This document shows, one piece after another, positions 55,015 to 63,368 of a stretch of DNA of 64,000 nucleotides. The position numbers and the translations under genes were made by a program. The stretch's first letter is position 1, and each line of letters opens with the position of its first letter. Source of the DNA: Halomonas salinarum (GTDB lineage: Bacteria; Pseudomonadota; Gammaproteobacteria; Pseudomonadales; Halomonadaceae); contig NZ_WWNB01000011.1 in the NCBI RefSeq assembly GCF_012062845.1, positions 1 through 64,000 of the forward strand, written 5' to 3'. The notes under the pieces were generated by a model, which did not search any database, was not told where the DNA came from, and worked only from the letters and a program-made list of their open reading frames with translations.

Positions 55015-56318
55015 TCCCCATGGACTGGATCTTCGTGTTGCCATGGCTGCTGTTTGCGCTGCTCGGTGTGCTGATCATTGCTGGTGTACCGATCGCCATG
55101 GCCCTGGTGCTGACCGCTGTCGGCATCATCACCCTGGACCCGCGGCTCACCTACTGGGTGATGTTCCAGCGCATGTACAACGGCATGGATTCCTTCGTGC
55201 TGCTCGCCGTACCGCTGTTCCTGCTGGCCGGCAACCTGATGAACGCCGCCCGCATCACCGACCGCCTGATCACCCTCTGCATGCGCCTGGTCGGCCATTT
55301 CAAGGGCGCGCTGGCCCACGTCAACGTGATGGTCAGCATGCTGTTCGCTGGCGTTTCAGGCTCGTCCACCGCTGATAGCGCGGGCGTCGGCACCGTGCTG
55401 ATTCCCGCCATGAAGCGTGAGGGCTATCCGGTCAATTTTGCTGTGGCGGTCACCGCTGCTTCATCGGTGATGGGCATCATCATCCCGCCTTCGATCAACA
55501 TGATCGTCTGGGGCGCGCTGACCAACACCTCGATCGCCGGACTCTTCCTCGGCGGCATCCTGCCCGGGGTGATGATCGGCGGTGCACAGCTGGCGCTCAA
55601 CATGGGGTATGTGCGCCGTTATCAGGTACCCGTGAGAAAGCGGGCGTCGCTTGCTGAGCTGATGAGCTCCGGCAAGGACGGCCTGCTGGCCGCAGGCATT
55701 CCGGTGGTCATCATCGGTGGCATCACGCTGGGACTGGTCACCCCCACCGAAGCGGCCGTGATCGCAGTGCTGTATGCCCTGGTGCTGGGCTTCGTGGTCT
55801 ATCGGGAGCTCAACCCGCGTCAGGTACTTAACGCCTCGACCGACACCGTACGCCTGTGTTCGCTATCACTGTTCAGCCTGGTCGGTGCGGCGATATTTGG
55901 TTACCTGATCAGCTTCTATCAGATTCCCCCGAAGCTGATGGCGGGCGTCAGCATCAACGATCCGATCGTGCTGCTGCTGATCATGACCGCGGTGATGCTG
56001 CTGATCGGCACCTTCATGGACTCGCTGCCGGCGATGGCCATCATGGCGCCCATCTTCCAGCCACTGGCCATGCAGGCCGGAGTGCATCCCGTCCAGTTCG
56101 GGGTCATCGGCGTGATGGCACTGGGGCTTGGCCTGATCACCCCGCCCTATGGACTCTGCCTGATGATCTCGGCCAAGATCGGCGGCATTCCGCTGCTCAA
56201 GGCGCTCGGCACTACATTGCTCTACCTGGCGGTGATGCTCGCGGTGATCGTGCTGCTGATCGTCTATCCAGACCTGGTACTGGCGATTCCGCGCCTGATC
56301 GCACCGGATTTTGTTTGA
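55011..56318 (+). CDS. dctM: TRAP transporter large permease DctM
   Basis: The 435-residue transport subunit with about twelve helices, an ion-transporter superfamily member that uses sodium. Conserved stretches: VPLFLLAGNLMNAARIT (about 63), SGSSTADSAGVGTVLIPAMKREGY (in part, about 115), SSVMGIIIPPSINMIVWG (about 150) and LGLITPPYGLCLMISAK (about 371). It starts in the dctQ stop codon. A hairpin with a T-rich tail follows, then a HAD phosphatase gene 54 bases downstream. Confidence 0.94.
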   Translation: MIPMDWIFVLPWLLFALLGVLIIAGVPIAMALVLTAVGIITLDPRLTYWVMFQRMYNGMDSFVLLAVPLFLLAGNLMNAARITDRLITLCMRLVGHFKGALAHVNVMVSMLFAGVSGSSTADSAGVGTVLIPAMKREGYPVNFAVAVTAASSVMGIIIPPSINMIVWGALTNTSIAGLFLGGILPGVMIGGAQLALNMGYVRRYQVPVRKRASLAELMSSGKDGLLAAGIPVVIIGGITLGLVTPTEAAVIAVLYALVLGFVVYRELNPRQVLNASTDTVRLCSLSLFSLVGAAIFGYLISFYQIPPKLMAGVSINDPIVLLLIMTAVMLLIGTFMDSLPAMAIMAPIFQPLAMQAGVHPVQFGVIGVMALGLGLITPPYGLCLMISAKIGGIPLLKALGTTLLYLAVMLAVIVLLIVYPDLVLAIPRLIAPDFV

Positions 56319-56326
56319 TCTTCCAT

Positions 56327-56357
56327 GGGCTCACGAGGTGAGCCCGTCTTATTCTGT
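56327..56357 (+). terminator. hairpin after dctM, weak terminator
   Basis: A perfect 8-bp stem (GGGCTCAC / GTGAGCCC) with a GAG loop, followed by GTCTTATTCTGTTCT. The T-tract is interrupted, so it may only attenuate transcription into the HAD gene. Confidence 0.5.
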
Positions 56358-56372
56358 TCTCGCGAGGTTTTC

Positions 56373-57041
56373 ATGACGCAGCCCCTATGCCTGCTGTTCG
56401 ACTCCGATGGCACCCTGGTCGATAGCGAGGTCCTGCTTGCCGAGGTCATGGCGGAGGTCCTCACGCCCTTCGGCCTGCCCTTCAGCGCCCGGCAATACAT
56501 GGAGGAGTTTCGTGGCGTGCGTTTCCTGGCCATCGTCCGAGCACTCGAGGCACGCTTCGGGGCTCTCGGCGAGCAACAACTAGAAGATATGGAGGCTGCC
56601 ATGCGCGAGCGCATGGCGGCGCGCATGCAAGCCGAGCTCAAGGCGGTCGATGGCATGCCGAGCGCGCTGGAGGCACTCGCCGCCTATCCCCGCGCCGTGG
56701 TCTCCAACGGCCCGGAGGCCAAGATCCGCTGCGCCATGCAAAGCACCCAGCTGGCACACCACTTCGGCGACAGCCTGTTCAGTGCCTATCCCCTGGGGGT
56801 CTGGAAACCCGACCCGGCGCTCTACCTCAAGGCCGCCGAGGCCATGGGCTATCCACCCAGTCACTGTGTGGTGATCGATGATGCCACTGTGGGCGTGGAA
56901 GCCGGGCTCGCCGCCGGCATGCAGGTAGTGCATCTCAACCACTTTCCCGGCGAAGAAATCACGCCCGAAGGCGCCCACGCCATTCTCCATGCCCGTGAAC
57001 TGCCCGCGGTGATCGAACGACTCTCCCAGCTAAGCGACTGA
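56373..57041 (+). CDS. HAD-IA phosphatase, YieH-like (copy 1)
   Basis: A 222-residue haloacid dehalogenase-family hydrolase with a helical cap. Motif I is FDSDGTLVDSE (the first position after the catalytic Asp is Ser, where copy 2 has Cys), motif II VVSNGPEAK near 108, the Lys in VWKPDPALYLKAAEAMG near 146, and motif III VIDDATVGVEAG near 168. It resembles E. coli YieH, a 6-phosphogluconate phosphatase, which fits the 6-phosphogluconate-producing kgu genes nearby. I chose the ATG at 56373 (SD GCGAGG); an ATG at 56325 lies in the hairpin. It is probably the last gene of the TRAP transcript. Confidence 0.85.
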   Translation: MTQPLCLLFDSDGTLVDSEVLLAEVMAEVLTPFGLPFSARQYMEEFRGVRFLAIVRALEARFGALGEQQLEDMEAAMRERMAARMQAELKAVDGMPSALEALAAYPRAVVSNGPEAKIRCAMQSTQLAHHFGDSLFSAYPLGVWKPDPALYLKAAEAMGYPPSHCVVIDDATVGVEAGLAAGMQVVHLNHFPGEEITPEGAHAILHARELPAVIERLSQLSD

Positions 57042-57408
57042 TTAAGCGATTTTTTAAGCCCCTGGTTATGCACCTTGTCGGCTCGGCAGCCGTCGCTGCT
57101 GCCCGCATGTCGGACGAGACACCCGCCTGATTAGCCACTTCGCTCACTACACGCCCATTCCCGCTTGCTGACGTATTCGTCTTCTTGCGTCACGACAATC
57201 CGTGCCGGCGATCATTGCCGGCATGGTTCCACAACGTCGACGCGACACTTAAAATTGCAATCACGACACCGCAAATTAAAGAACACTGTTCCAAAATTGA
57301 CTACACTGGCGGTATGATCCAACACCACAGAAATCCATATCCGGCGAAGCGTGCCGATAACGGTAAGGTTGGTATGATGTTCCCCTGTCTTGCCTCAGAG
57401 GATCGGCG
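57042..57408. promoter_or_regulatory. 367-base gap before the second HAD gene
   Basis: No gene is supported. The second half is much richer in A+T than its surroundings. A perfect 7-bp hairpin (TGCCGGC 57203-57209 / GCCGGCA 57217-57223) has no T-run. Two TATGAT elements, in GGTATGAT contexts about 60 bases apart, could be -10 boxes for the HAD gene; the nearer is an extended type (TGG-TATGAT). Confidence 0.4.
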
Positions 57409-58086
57409 ATGACAATTCCGCGATGCCTGCTTTTCGACTGCGACGGTACCCTGGTCGACAGCGAACCCCTGTTGGCTGCCGAAATGTCGGCCAGTCTGTC
57501 AGCACTGGGGTTACCCTTCACGCCCAGCGACTATATGGGCGAGTTTCGCGGTTCCCGCTTCATCAACATCGTCACCGAGTTGCAACGCCGTCACGGTGCG
57601 GTCGACCCTGATGCCCTACGCCACGGTGAGGCCACCATGCGTTCTCGCCTGGCCGAAAGACTGGCCAGCGAGGTCACGCCACTGCCCGGTGTTCGCGAAG
57701 CGTTGAACGCACTGGCCGGCTATCCCCGGGCAGTGGTCTCCAATGGCCCAGAGGTCAAGATTCGCACGGGCCTATCGACCTCTGGCCTGAGTGACTATTT
57801 CGGCGACCGACTATTTAGCGGCTATACCGCAAAGTGCTGGAAGCCGGACCCCTGCCTTTACCTGCATGCTGCGACCCTGATGGGCTATGAAGCCCATGAA
57901 TGCGTTGCCATCGACGACTCGATCGTCGGCGTCAAGGCGGCACTGGCCGCCGGCATGCAAGTGATTCATCTGAACCGCTTCCCGGATGTCGAGACCACAC
58001 CCGAAGGGGCGATCCAGATCAGCAACATGCATCAGCTGCCTACCGTGATCACCCACCTGGCGCATGAGGCCGTCGCCAGTCTCTGA
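57409..58086 (+). CDS. HAD-IA phosphatase, YieH-like (copy 2)
   Basis: A 225-residue paralogue of the preceding HAD protein, colinear along its whole length: FDCDGTLVDSE (motif I), EFRGSRF in the cap where copy 1 has EFRGVRF, VVSNGPEVK (motif II), CWKPDPCLYLHAATLMG (Lys) and AIDDSIVGVKAALAAG (motif III). It is nearer than copy 1 to E. coli YieH, which also has FDCDGTLVDSE and LFSGY. A likely 6-phosphogluconate or related sugar-acid phosphatase. It has an SD (AGAGGA) and its own upstream region, so its control may differ from copy 1. Confidence 0.87.
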   Translation: MTIPRCLLFDCDGTLVDSEPLLAAEMSASLSALGLPFTPSDYMGEFRGSRFINIVTELQRRHGAVDPDALRHGEATMRSRLAERLASEVTPLPGVREALNALAGYPRAVVSNGPEVKIRTGLSTSGLSDYFGDRLFSGYTAKCWKPDPCLYLHAATLMGYEAHECVAIDDSIVGVKAALAAGMQVIHLNRFPDVETTPEGAIQISNMHQLPTVITHLAHEAVASL

Positions 58087-58105
58087 TCAACGCCTTGCCA
58101 CACCG

Positions 58106-58147
58106 ACTTGTCCACACCTCCTGCCGCGCGATGCGTTGTGGACAAGT
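58106..58147. repeat. 11-bp inverted repeat containing TTGTCCACA
   Basis: ACTTGTCCACA (58106-58116) and TGTGGACAAGT (58137-58147) form a perfect inverted repeat with a 20-base gap, between the HAD gene and yciH. Each arm contains TTGTCCACA, one base from a DnaA box (TTATCCACA). There is no T-run after it, so it is not a typical terminator. Confidence 0.7.
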
Positions 58148-58257
58148 GGCGGTCGAAGCATGTGTCGCGGATAGACCCGCCAAGGCATCACTCTCGGCGC
58201 TTCGCTATCGACTGCGTTATCATGGTGTCGTACATTTTTCAGCGCCAGGAGCGCGAC

Positions 58258-58632
58258 ATGGCTTCCCTGAACGATCAACTGCGCGGCCTCGTCTATTCCA
58301 CTGAGCACGGCGAGACCTGCCCCGATTGCCGCCAGCCGATCAACGACTGCGAGTGTCAGGCACTGGCAGAACGCGAGCGTCTCGCTTCCCTGGATGGCAT
58401 CGTGCGCATCCGCCGCGAGACGAGCGGTCGCAAGGGCAAGGGCGTAACCCTCATCGACGGCGTGCCGCTACCCGAGGCCGAGCTAAAGACCCTGGCCAAG
58501 GCGCTCAAGAAGCGTTGCGGCACCGGCGGCGCGGTCAAGGACGGGGTGATCGAGATCCAGGGCGATCAGCGAGAGGCCTTGAAGGACGCACTGGAAGCCA
58601 AGGGGTACAAGGTCAAGCTGGCCGGCGGTTAA
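58258..58632 (+). CDS. yciH: YciH/SUI1-family translation factor
   Basis: A 124-residue protein with a C-terminal SUI1 (eIF1) domain (about 50-124): VRIRRETSGRKGKGVTLI, LKKRCGTGGAVKDG and IEIQGDQREALK are the standard stretches and match E. coli YciH (108 residues). The N-terminus has a small cysteine motif, CPDCRQPINDCECQ (about 21-34), absent from E. coli YciH but seen in other proteobacterial homologues, which may bind zinc. It is thought to affect start-codon fidelity in translation initiation. I chose the ATG at 58258 (SD CAGGAG); an open frame to 58108 passes through the inverted repeat. Confidence 0.92.
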   Translation: MASLNDQLRGLVYSTEHGETCPDCRQPINDCECQALAERERLASLDGIVRIRRETSGRKGKGVTLIDGVPLPEAELKTLAKALKKRCGTGGAVKDGVIEIQGDQREALKDALEAKGYKVKLAGG

Positions 58633-58650
58633 GTGAAGCCAGGGCTTTCG

Positions 58651-59523
58651 CTAGCTCAGCGCCGCGACCAGCGCGGAAAGCGAAGCTCCAATCGGCTTTT
58701 CAAGTTTTAAGGTGAAGAGATCGTCCGCCCGCGTACGGCCAAGGTTGAGACAGGCGATGGGCGTGCCGCCCCTGGCCGCGACCCGGGCGAAACGATAGCC
58801 CGAATAGACCATCAGCGACGAGCCAACGACCAGCAGTGCATCGGCATCACTCACGGCAGCAAGCGCCGCCTCGACCCGGGCCGCCGGCACGCTGTCTCCG
58901 AAGAACACCACGTCCGGCTTGAGCACGCCACGGCCACAGCGTCCGCAGGACGGCACTCGAAAGTCCGAGAAGTCGACCTCAAGGTCGGCATCGCCATCCG
59001 GCCCGGCCACGGCGTCAAGCTCAAGCCAGTGAGGATTACTGGCCTCGAGTTCGGCATGCAGATCGTGGCGCATGCGCAACGCCTGGCAACTCATGCAACG
59101 AACAAGCTCAGCCCGGCCATGCAGGTCGATGACGCGCCGATTGCCGGCACGCTGGTGCAGGCCATCGACGTTCTGGGTGATCAGGGTATGCACATGGCCC
59201 AGCGCCTCAAGCCGGGCAAGAGCAAGATGTGCCGGCCCCGGACGCGCCTCGCTGAGCGCTTTGAAGCCGACCAGCGCCCGGGCCCAGTAACGCTGGCGAG
59301 AGGCATGGCTTTGCATGAAGCGCTGGTGCTGCATGGGCGGCGGGCGCTTCCAGTCGCCGGCGGCATCACGGTAATCGGGAATGCCGCTCTCGGTGCTGAC
59401 CCCGGCGCCAGTCAGCACGACGAGCCTTGGATGAGCGCGTACAAAGGCGACGAGAGCGTCAACATCGACGTCATCAACAATAGAGTGATCGGTATCAGCA
59501 CGTGAGCTAGATGACGGATGCAT
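58651..59523 (-). CDS. cobB: NAD-dependent protein deacetylase, sirtuin
   Basis: A 290-residue SIR2-family enzyme that removes acyl groups from lysines using NAD+. Motifs: [14 protein letters not shown] (about 39-52), [12 protein letters not shown] (about 116-127), the catalytic His in LHGRAE near 135, and a zinc site from CMSC (about 143) and CGRC (about 190), then VFFGDSVP and [11 protein letters not shown]. The PDYR rather than FR-AY-R context and the longer zinc insert place it with the proteobacterial class II/SIRT4-like group rather than E. coli CobB. It is convergent with yciH (18 bases apart). Confidence 0.9.
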   Translation of the reverse strand: MHPSSSSRADTDHSIVDDVDVDALVAFVRAHPRLVVLTGAGVSTESGIPDYRDAAGDWKRPPPMQHQRFMQSHASRQRYWARALVGFKALSEARPGPAHLALARLEALGHVHTLITQNVDGLHQRAGNRRVIDLHGRAELVRCMSCQALRMRHDLHAELEASNPHWLELDAVAGPDGDADLEVDFSDFRVPSCGRCGRGVLKPDVVFFGDSVPAARVEAALAAVSDADALLVVGSSLMVYSGYRFARVAARGGTPIACLNLGRTRADDLFTLKLEKPIGASLSALVAALS

Positions 59524-59658
59524 GGCCTCTCTCTACTCTTGGTGGGGGCGACCAGATGGATAGGAACCGCCGTCGCCACTATGCGTCTTGGGCGTGGTCT
59601 CGACTCCCGCGGCCCTCTAGAATGAATCCCTCGTATCCCTTCGGGCAAGGAGGCCTTG

Positions 59659-60570
59659 ATGGCCTGGCTGGAATACCTGCTACCCCTGATCTTCCTGTTC
59701 CCGTTGGCAGCCATGGCGGTCATCGTGGTGGCGCTGCGCAATCTGCACGACGCGCGCGTGAGCTCCCCTTTCGACGCCCTTCCCCTGCGCGGCCCCGGCC
59801 AGGCGCTTCGTGACCGGCTCGACAACGCCTTCGCGGGCCTGTTTCTGGATGGCGCCCTAGGCCCGATCGTGGTACTCGCGCCGATGGTCTATGGCATGGG
59901 ACGAATGCTTTTTGCCGAACGCCAGAACTGGCTGGAGTGGTCGCTTTACGGGGGGCTCAGCACGGCGCTGGTGCTGATCTGCTGTCTGCGTTTGATCCGT
60001 GACTTCCAGCGTATTCGGCGCCTAAAACTGGGACTTGCCTGTGAGCTGGCCGTGGGTCAGGAGCTGCAACGTCTGGTGCGACCAGAGACCCATCCCTTTT
60101 TCATTTTCCACGATATCCCTGCCGATACCTACACCATCGATCACGTAGCCGTCACACCCCACGGGGTGTTCGTGATCGAGACCCGCTCGCGAATTCAGCC
60201 ATTGGATGCGCGCGGTGTGCCGCAGTCACAGGTAGCCGTAGAACCTAATCGGTTACGTTTTCCCGGCTGGAACGAGCGCAAACCCTTGCAAAAGACCCGC
60301 CAGGCAACGGCCTGGCTGCGCCAATGGCTGAGCCGTGAATGCGGCACCGAGGTGCCAGTAGTCGGTATTCTCGCCCTGCCCGGCTGGAACATAGAAAGCC
60401 GCGAGGCCCCTGTAGATATCCAGGTGGTCGACGGCGACCACCTCGCCGACCTGATCGCCCAGACCCGACTCGCGCCGCTACCGGATGAGCTTCATGAGCA
60501 CATCAACCAGGCGCTGATGCGCCGTGGCACCCATCTACTGCCCGCTCATATGGCAGGCCCCTCTCTATAG
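59659..60570 (+). CDS. membrane protein with NERD (nuclease-related) domain
   Basis: A 303-residue protein with an N-terminal helix (about 4-25), a central pair of helices (about 65-110), then a NERD domain (PF08378) in the cytosol: LACELAVGQELQRL near 127, DIPADTYTIDHVAVTPHGVFVIETRSR near 152-178 (in part; the restriction-endonuclease-like IDH and VFVIETRS core). NERD domains are predicted nucleases, but activity is unproved and in most members the function is unknown. The strong SD (AAGGAGG) favours ATG 59659 over the TTG one codon earlier. It is alone on its strand between cobB (divergent) and the pga genes. Confidence 0.8.
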   Translation: MAWLEYLLPLIFLFPLAAMAVIVVALRNLHDARVSSPFDALPLRGPGQALRDRLDNAFAGLFLDGALGPIVVLAPMVYGMGRMLFAERQNWLEWSLYGGLSTALVLICCLRLIRDFQRIRRLKLGLACELAVGQELQRLVRPETHPFFIFHDIPADTYTIDHVAVTPHGVFVIETRSRIQPLDARGVPQSQVAVEPNRLRFPGWNERKPLQKTRQATAWLRQWLSRECGTEVPVVGILALPGWNIESREAPVDIQVVDGDHLADLIAQTRLAPLPDELHEHINQALMRRGTHLLPAHMAGPSL

Positions 60571-60622
60571 CGCTTGCCAATATCGCTTGCCAATAACGCT
60601 TTTCAACAGCGCTTTCCAAACG
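60571..60622 (+). repeat. four degenerate 13-bp tandem repeats
   Basis: Directly after the NERD stop codon: CGCTTGCCAATAT, CGCTTGCCAATAA, CGCTTTTCAACAG, CGCTTTCCAAACG. The first two differ by one base, the others are more diverged. The rest of the gap to pgaA (to 60944) has no gene. Confidence 0.7.
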
Positions 60623-60822
60623 CTCCTCGCTGTCGCCTCTTCCTCACGTCTTCACCGTCGCTGGCGGGGGCCTCCATGGCCAACCCGCCTCCTGGGCGCT
60701 GATATTCGTCAACACCTCCCGCATCAGCCATCTAAGCCTTTCACCAGCCCGCCAGCCTTAGAAAAAGCCTGCCTTAAATGAGCAAAAGTCAGCTAGGCCT
60801 CGCGCTTACAACTCCTCTAACC

Positions 60823-60850
60823 TGTAACACATAAAGAACGTTGTATTACA
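60823..60850. promoter_or_regulatory. AT-rich dyad upstream of pgaA
   Basis: TGTAACAC and GTATTACA (7 of 8 positions complementary) with a 12-base gap, in an AT-rich stretch 95-120 bases before pgaA. It is a candidate operator; I could not fix a promoter here. Confidence 0.4.
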
Positions 60851-60944
60851 AAAAATAACTATAAGGTAGCTTCAGAGAGCAGCGCATCCTGGTGGCAGCC
60901 TCGCTGATGCCCGCCTCTTTTTCTTGAACGCAGAGGAGTGGATG

Positions 60945-63368
60945 ATGAAGAAGGTGATATGGGTATCCCTGTGCCTATATTGCGCCGGGCTGGCTCCTTT
61001 GGCATCGGCAGCAACAGGCGACGTTGATGCCCGGCGTGAAGCCTGGGTGGTCATGGCCCGTGAAGGCGAGCTTGATCGGGCGATAAAAGGCCTGAGCGCG
61101 CTCTATGAAGCGACCGCCGATGCCAAGGTAAGAGACGACCTGATTGCTCTGCGCCTTCGCGCAGGGCGAGACCAGGCGGCACTGGACACCTGTCCCGACT
61201 GCTCACTCGATGACTATTCGGCAGTGAGTCTTGAAGCCCTCGGCGCCGCCGCCCGTCGTCAGGGCGACCTCCCTGAGGCGCTCGCCTTCTATCAGACACT
61301 GCTGCTGCGCGACCCGGATCAAAGCCAGGGCTGGCTGGGCCTGGCACTGACGAGTATCGATCAGGGCTTCTATTCCTCGGCCAGCATGGCACTCTCCCGC
61401 TACGAGGAGCGCTTTGGCCGAACCGACGACTGGCTGGAAGCGCGCGCGTATATGGCCGCGCGCAGTGATGACTCACTGTCCGAGATTCAGAACCGTCAAC
61501 TGCTGGTCGAACAGCAACCCCGCAACGAAGCGGAAGTACAGGCGCTGTATCGTCTGTCGCTGACGCTTGGCGCCACCCGAGCGGCATCACGACTGCTCGA
61601 GCGTTACCCCGACGCCTTCACCGGCACCGATCGGCTCTGGCTGGATTACTATGCCGCCGCCGCCGATCTGCGCTTGGCGAAAAACACAAGCGAGATTCAC
61701 CGCGCCGAGGCGGGGCTTGCCAATCTCAGCCGAATCATCGACACCGAGGACGCGGACCCAAGCCTGGTGCGACGTGCCGAATACGACAAGGTCGCCGCCC
61801 TGGCCCTGCTGCGTCGATTCGCAGAGGCCGAGGCACTGTCGACAGATCTCGCCTCTCGCCATGGCCAGCTGCCCGCCTATGTGAAAAAGGCCAGGGCCGA
61901 TGCCCTCTTGGGTCTCGGTCGCCCGGAAGCCGCCGCCGTGATCTATCAGGACCTGGTGTTGACCCATCCCGACATGGCGCAAGACCCCGAGGATCCGCTG
62001 CTCGAATCCCTGATCTATGCCTACTCCGATGCCCAGAACTTCACGCGCGCCGAGCAGGTGCTTGATAACTGGAAGCGCCAGGAAGAGCCGACTCGCTGGA
62101 ACTTTACAGGCACCCAGCGCATCCCCAACCCCAACTATGACCGCGTTCAGCAGCTTGACGTCCTGCTCACCGCCTGGCGAGGCGACCTTGAAAGTGCCAT
62201 GGAGCAGGTCGACGTACTGATTGACCGTGCCCCAGGCAACGCCAGCCTCTGGCGGCTGAGGGGAGATATCGCCAGATGGCGAGGCTGGCCGCGCGAAGCG
62301 GAAGCGAACTATCAGCGAGCCCAGGGCCTGAGTTCACCCAGCGAAGGGCGCTTTGCCCGCTATGGCATTTTGAGTGCACGACTCGAACGCGACCAATGGC
62401 GGGATACCGTTGCCACCATCAAGACGCATCAGGCGGAGGACCCACCCAGCGTCGGACTCGAAGGCCTGACCCGGGATCACCGCGAGCTGCGCGCAGGCGG
62501 GGTAATCGCTGAAGCCGAGCAATCCGAGGCCCAGGGCAGCGGCTTGCAAAGCTCTCGTGACTGGACCTACAGGACGCGCCTGGAAGCGCCACGCAATGCG
62601 GCCGGGTCACGCTTCTTCGCCGAGCGCATTGGCCTTTATGGCGACTATGCAGGTGAGGGCCTTTATGCGGCCTATACCAGCGCCGGTTATGAATTCAACC
62701 TCTACCCCGCCACCCTGTCGCTGGCCATCGGCGAGGGCGCACAGCTCAACGAGAATGTCCTGGCATGGGGACAACTCGACTATGCCTTCAATGATCAGTG
62801 GGCGGCAGGGGTGCGCATCGCCATCAATGCCGCCGAGACACCGCTGCGGGCACTGCGTGACGACATCTACGCCGACCTCTACCAACTCGAGGCACGCTAC
62901 CGCCGCGACGAAGCCGGGGAAGGGAGCCTGTCTCTGGGCCTGATGGACCTGGAAGACGGCAACCTGCGCCAAGCGCTCAGTGCCAGCTGGCGTGAAACGC
63001 TTTATGACTATGACGCCTGGCAACTGGACGGCAGCCTGTCACTGGCGGGGTCGCGCAATGACGACATCGAGGCGAGCTACTTCAACCCGCGCAGGGATGC
63101 CAGTGGAAATGCTCAGCTGACGGTCAGCCATCAAACGCCCCTGGGCTATCGGCAAGCCTTCCTGCAGAGCCTGCAAATCGGGGCTGGCAGCTACTGGCAA
63201 GACACCTTCGGCAGCGATGCCACCTGGCTTATCGGTTACGGCCATGAATGGCTGCTCGCCCCTGTGCTGCGGTTCCGCTATGGCGTCATCCGCATGAAGA
63301 ATGTCTACGATGGTTCGCCCGAGTACACCAATCGCGTGACCGCCGGTCTCGAGTGGAGGTTCTTATGA
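60945..63368 (+). CDS. pgaA: poly-beta-1,6-N-acetylglucosamine export porin PgaA
   Basis: An outer-membrane protein of 807 residues, the same length as E. coli PgaA, which exports partly deacetylated PNAG during biofilm formation. A signal peptide (about 1-24, ending LASA-ATG) is followed by a long TPR superhelix (about 30-480) and a C-terminal 16-strand beta-barrel (about 510-807) ending in the outer-membrane signature LEWRFL. Of two adjacent ATG codons, 60945 has better SD spacing (AGAGGAG, 6 bases); an upstream TTG is unlikely. The stop overlaps pgaB by 4 bases. Confidence 0.92.
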   Translation: MKKVIWVSLCLYCAGLAPLASAATGDVDARREAWVVMAREGELDRAIKGLSALYEATADAKVRDDLIALRLRAGRDQAALDTCPDCSLDDYSAVSLEALGAAARRQGDLPEALAFYQTLLLRDPDQSQGWLGLALTSIDQGFYSSASMALSRYEERFGRTDDWLEARAYMAARSDDSLSEIQNRQLLVEQQPRNEAEVQALYRLSLTLGATRAASRLLERYPDAFTGTDRLWLDYYAAAADLRLAKNTSEIHRAEAGLANLSRIIDTEDADPSLVRRAEYDKVAALALLRRFAEAEALSTDLASRHGQLPAYVKKARADALLGLGRPEAAAVIYQDLVLTHPDMAQDPEDPLLESLIYAYSDAQNFTRAEQVLDNWKRQEEPTRWNFTGTQRIPNPNYDRVQQLDVLLTAWRGDLESAMEQVDVLIDRAPGNASLWRLRGDIARWRGWPREAEANYQRAQGLSSPSEGRFARYGILSARLERDQWRDTVATIKTHQAEDPPSVGLEGLTRDHRELRAGGVIAEAEQSEAQGSGLQSSRDWTYRTRLEAPRNAAGSRFFAERIGLYGDYAGEGLYAAYTSAGYEFNLYPATLSLAIGEGAQLNENVLAWGQLDYAFNDQWAAGVRIAINAAETPLRALRDDIYADLYQLEARYRRDEAGEGSLSLGLMDLEDGNLRQALSASWRETLYDYDAWQLDGSLSLAGSRNDDIEASYFNPRRDASGNAQLTVSHQTPLGYRQAFLQSLQIGAGSYWQDTFGSDATWLIGYGHEWLLAPVLRFRYGVIRMKNVYDGSPEYTNRVTAGLEWRFL

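Noticed and set aside
58106-58147. replication origin
   Set aside because: Only two imperfect DnaA-like boxes, no AT-rich unwinding region and no dnaA or gidA nearby.
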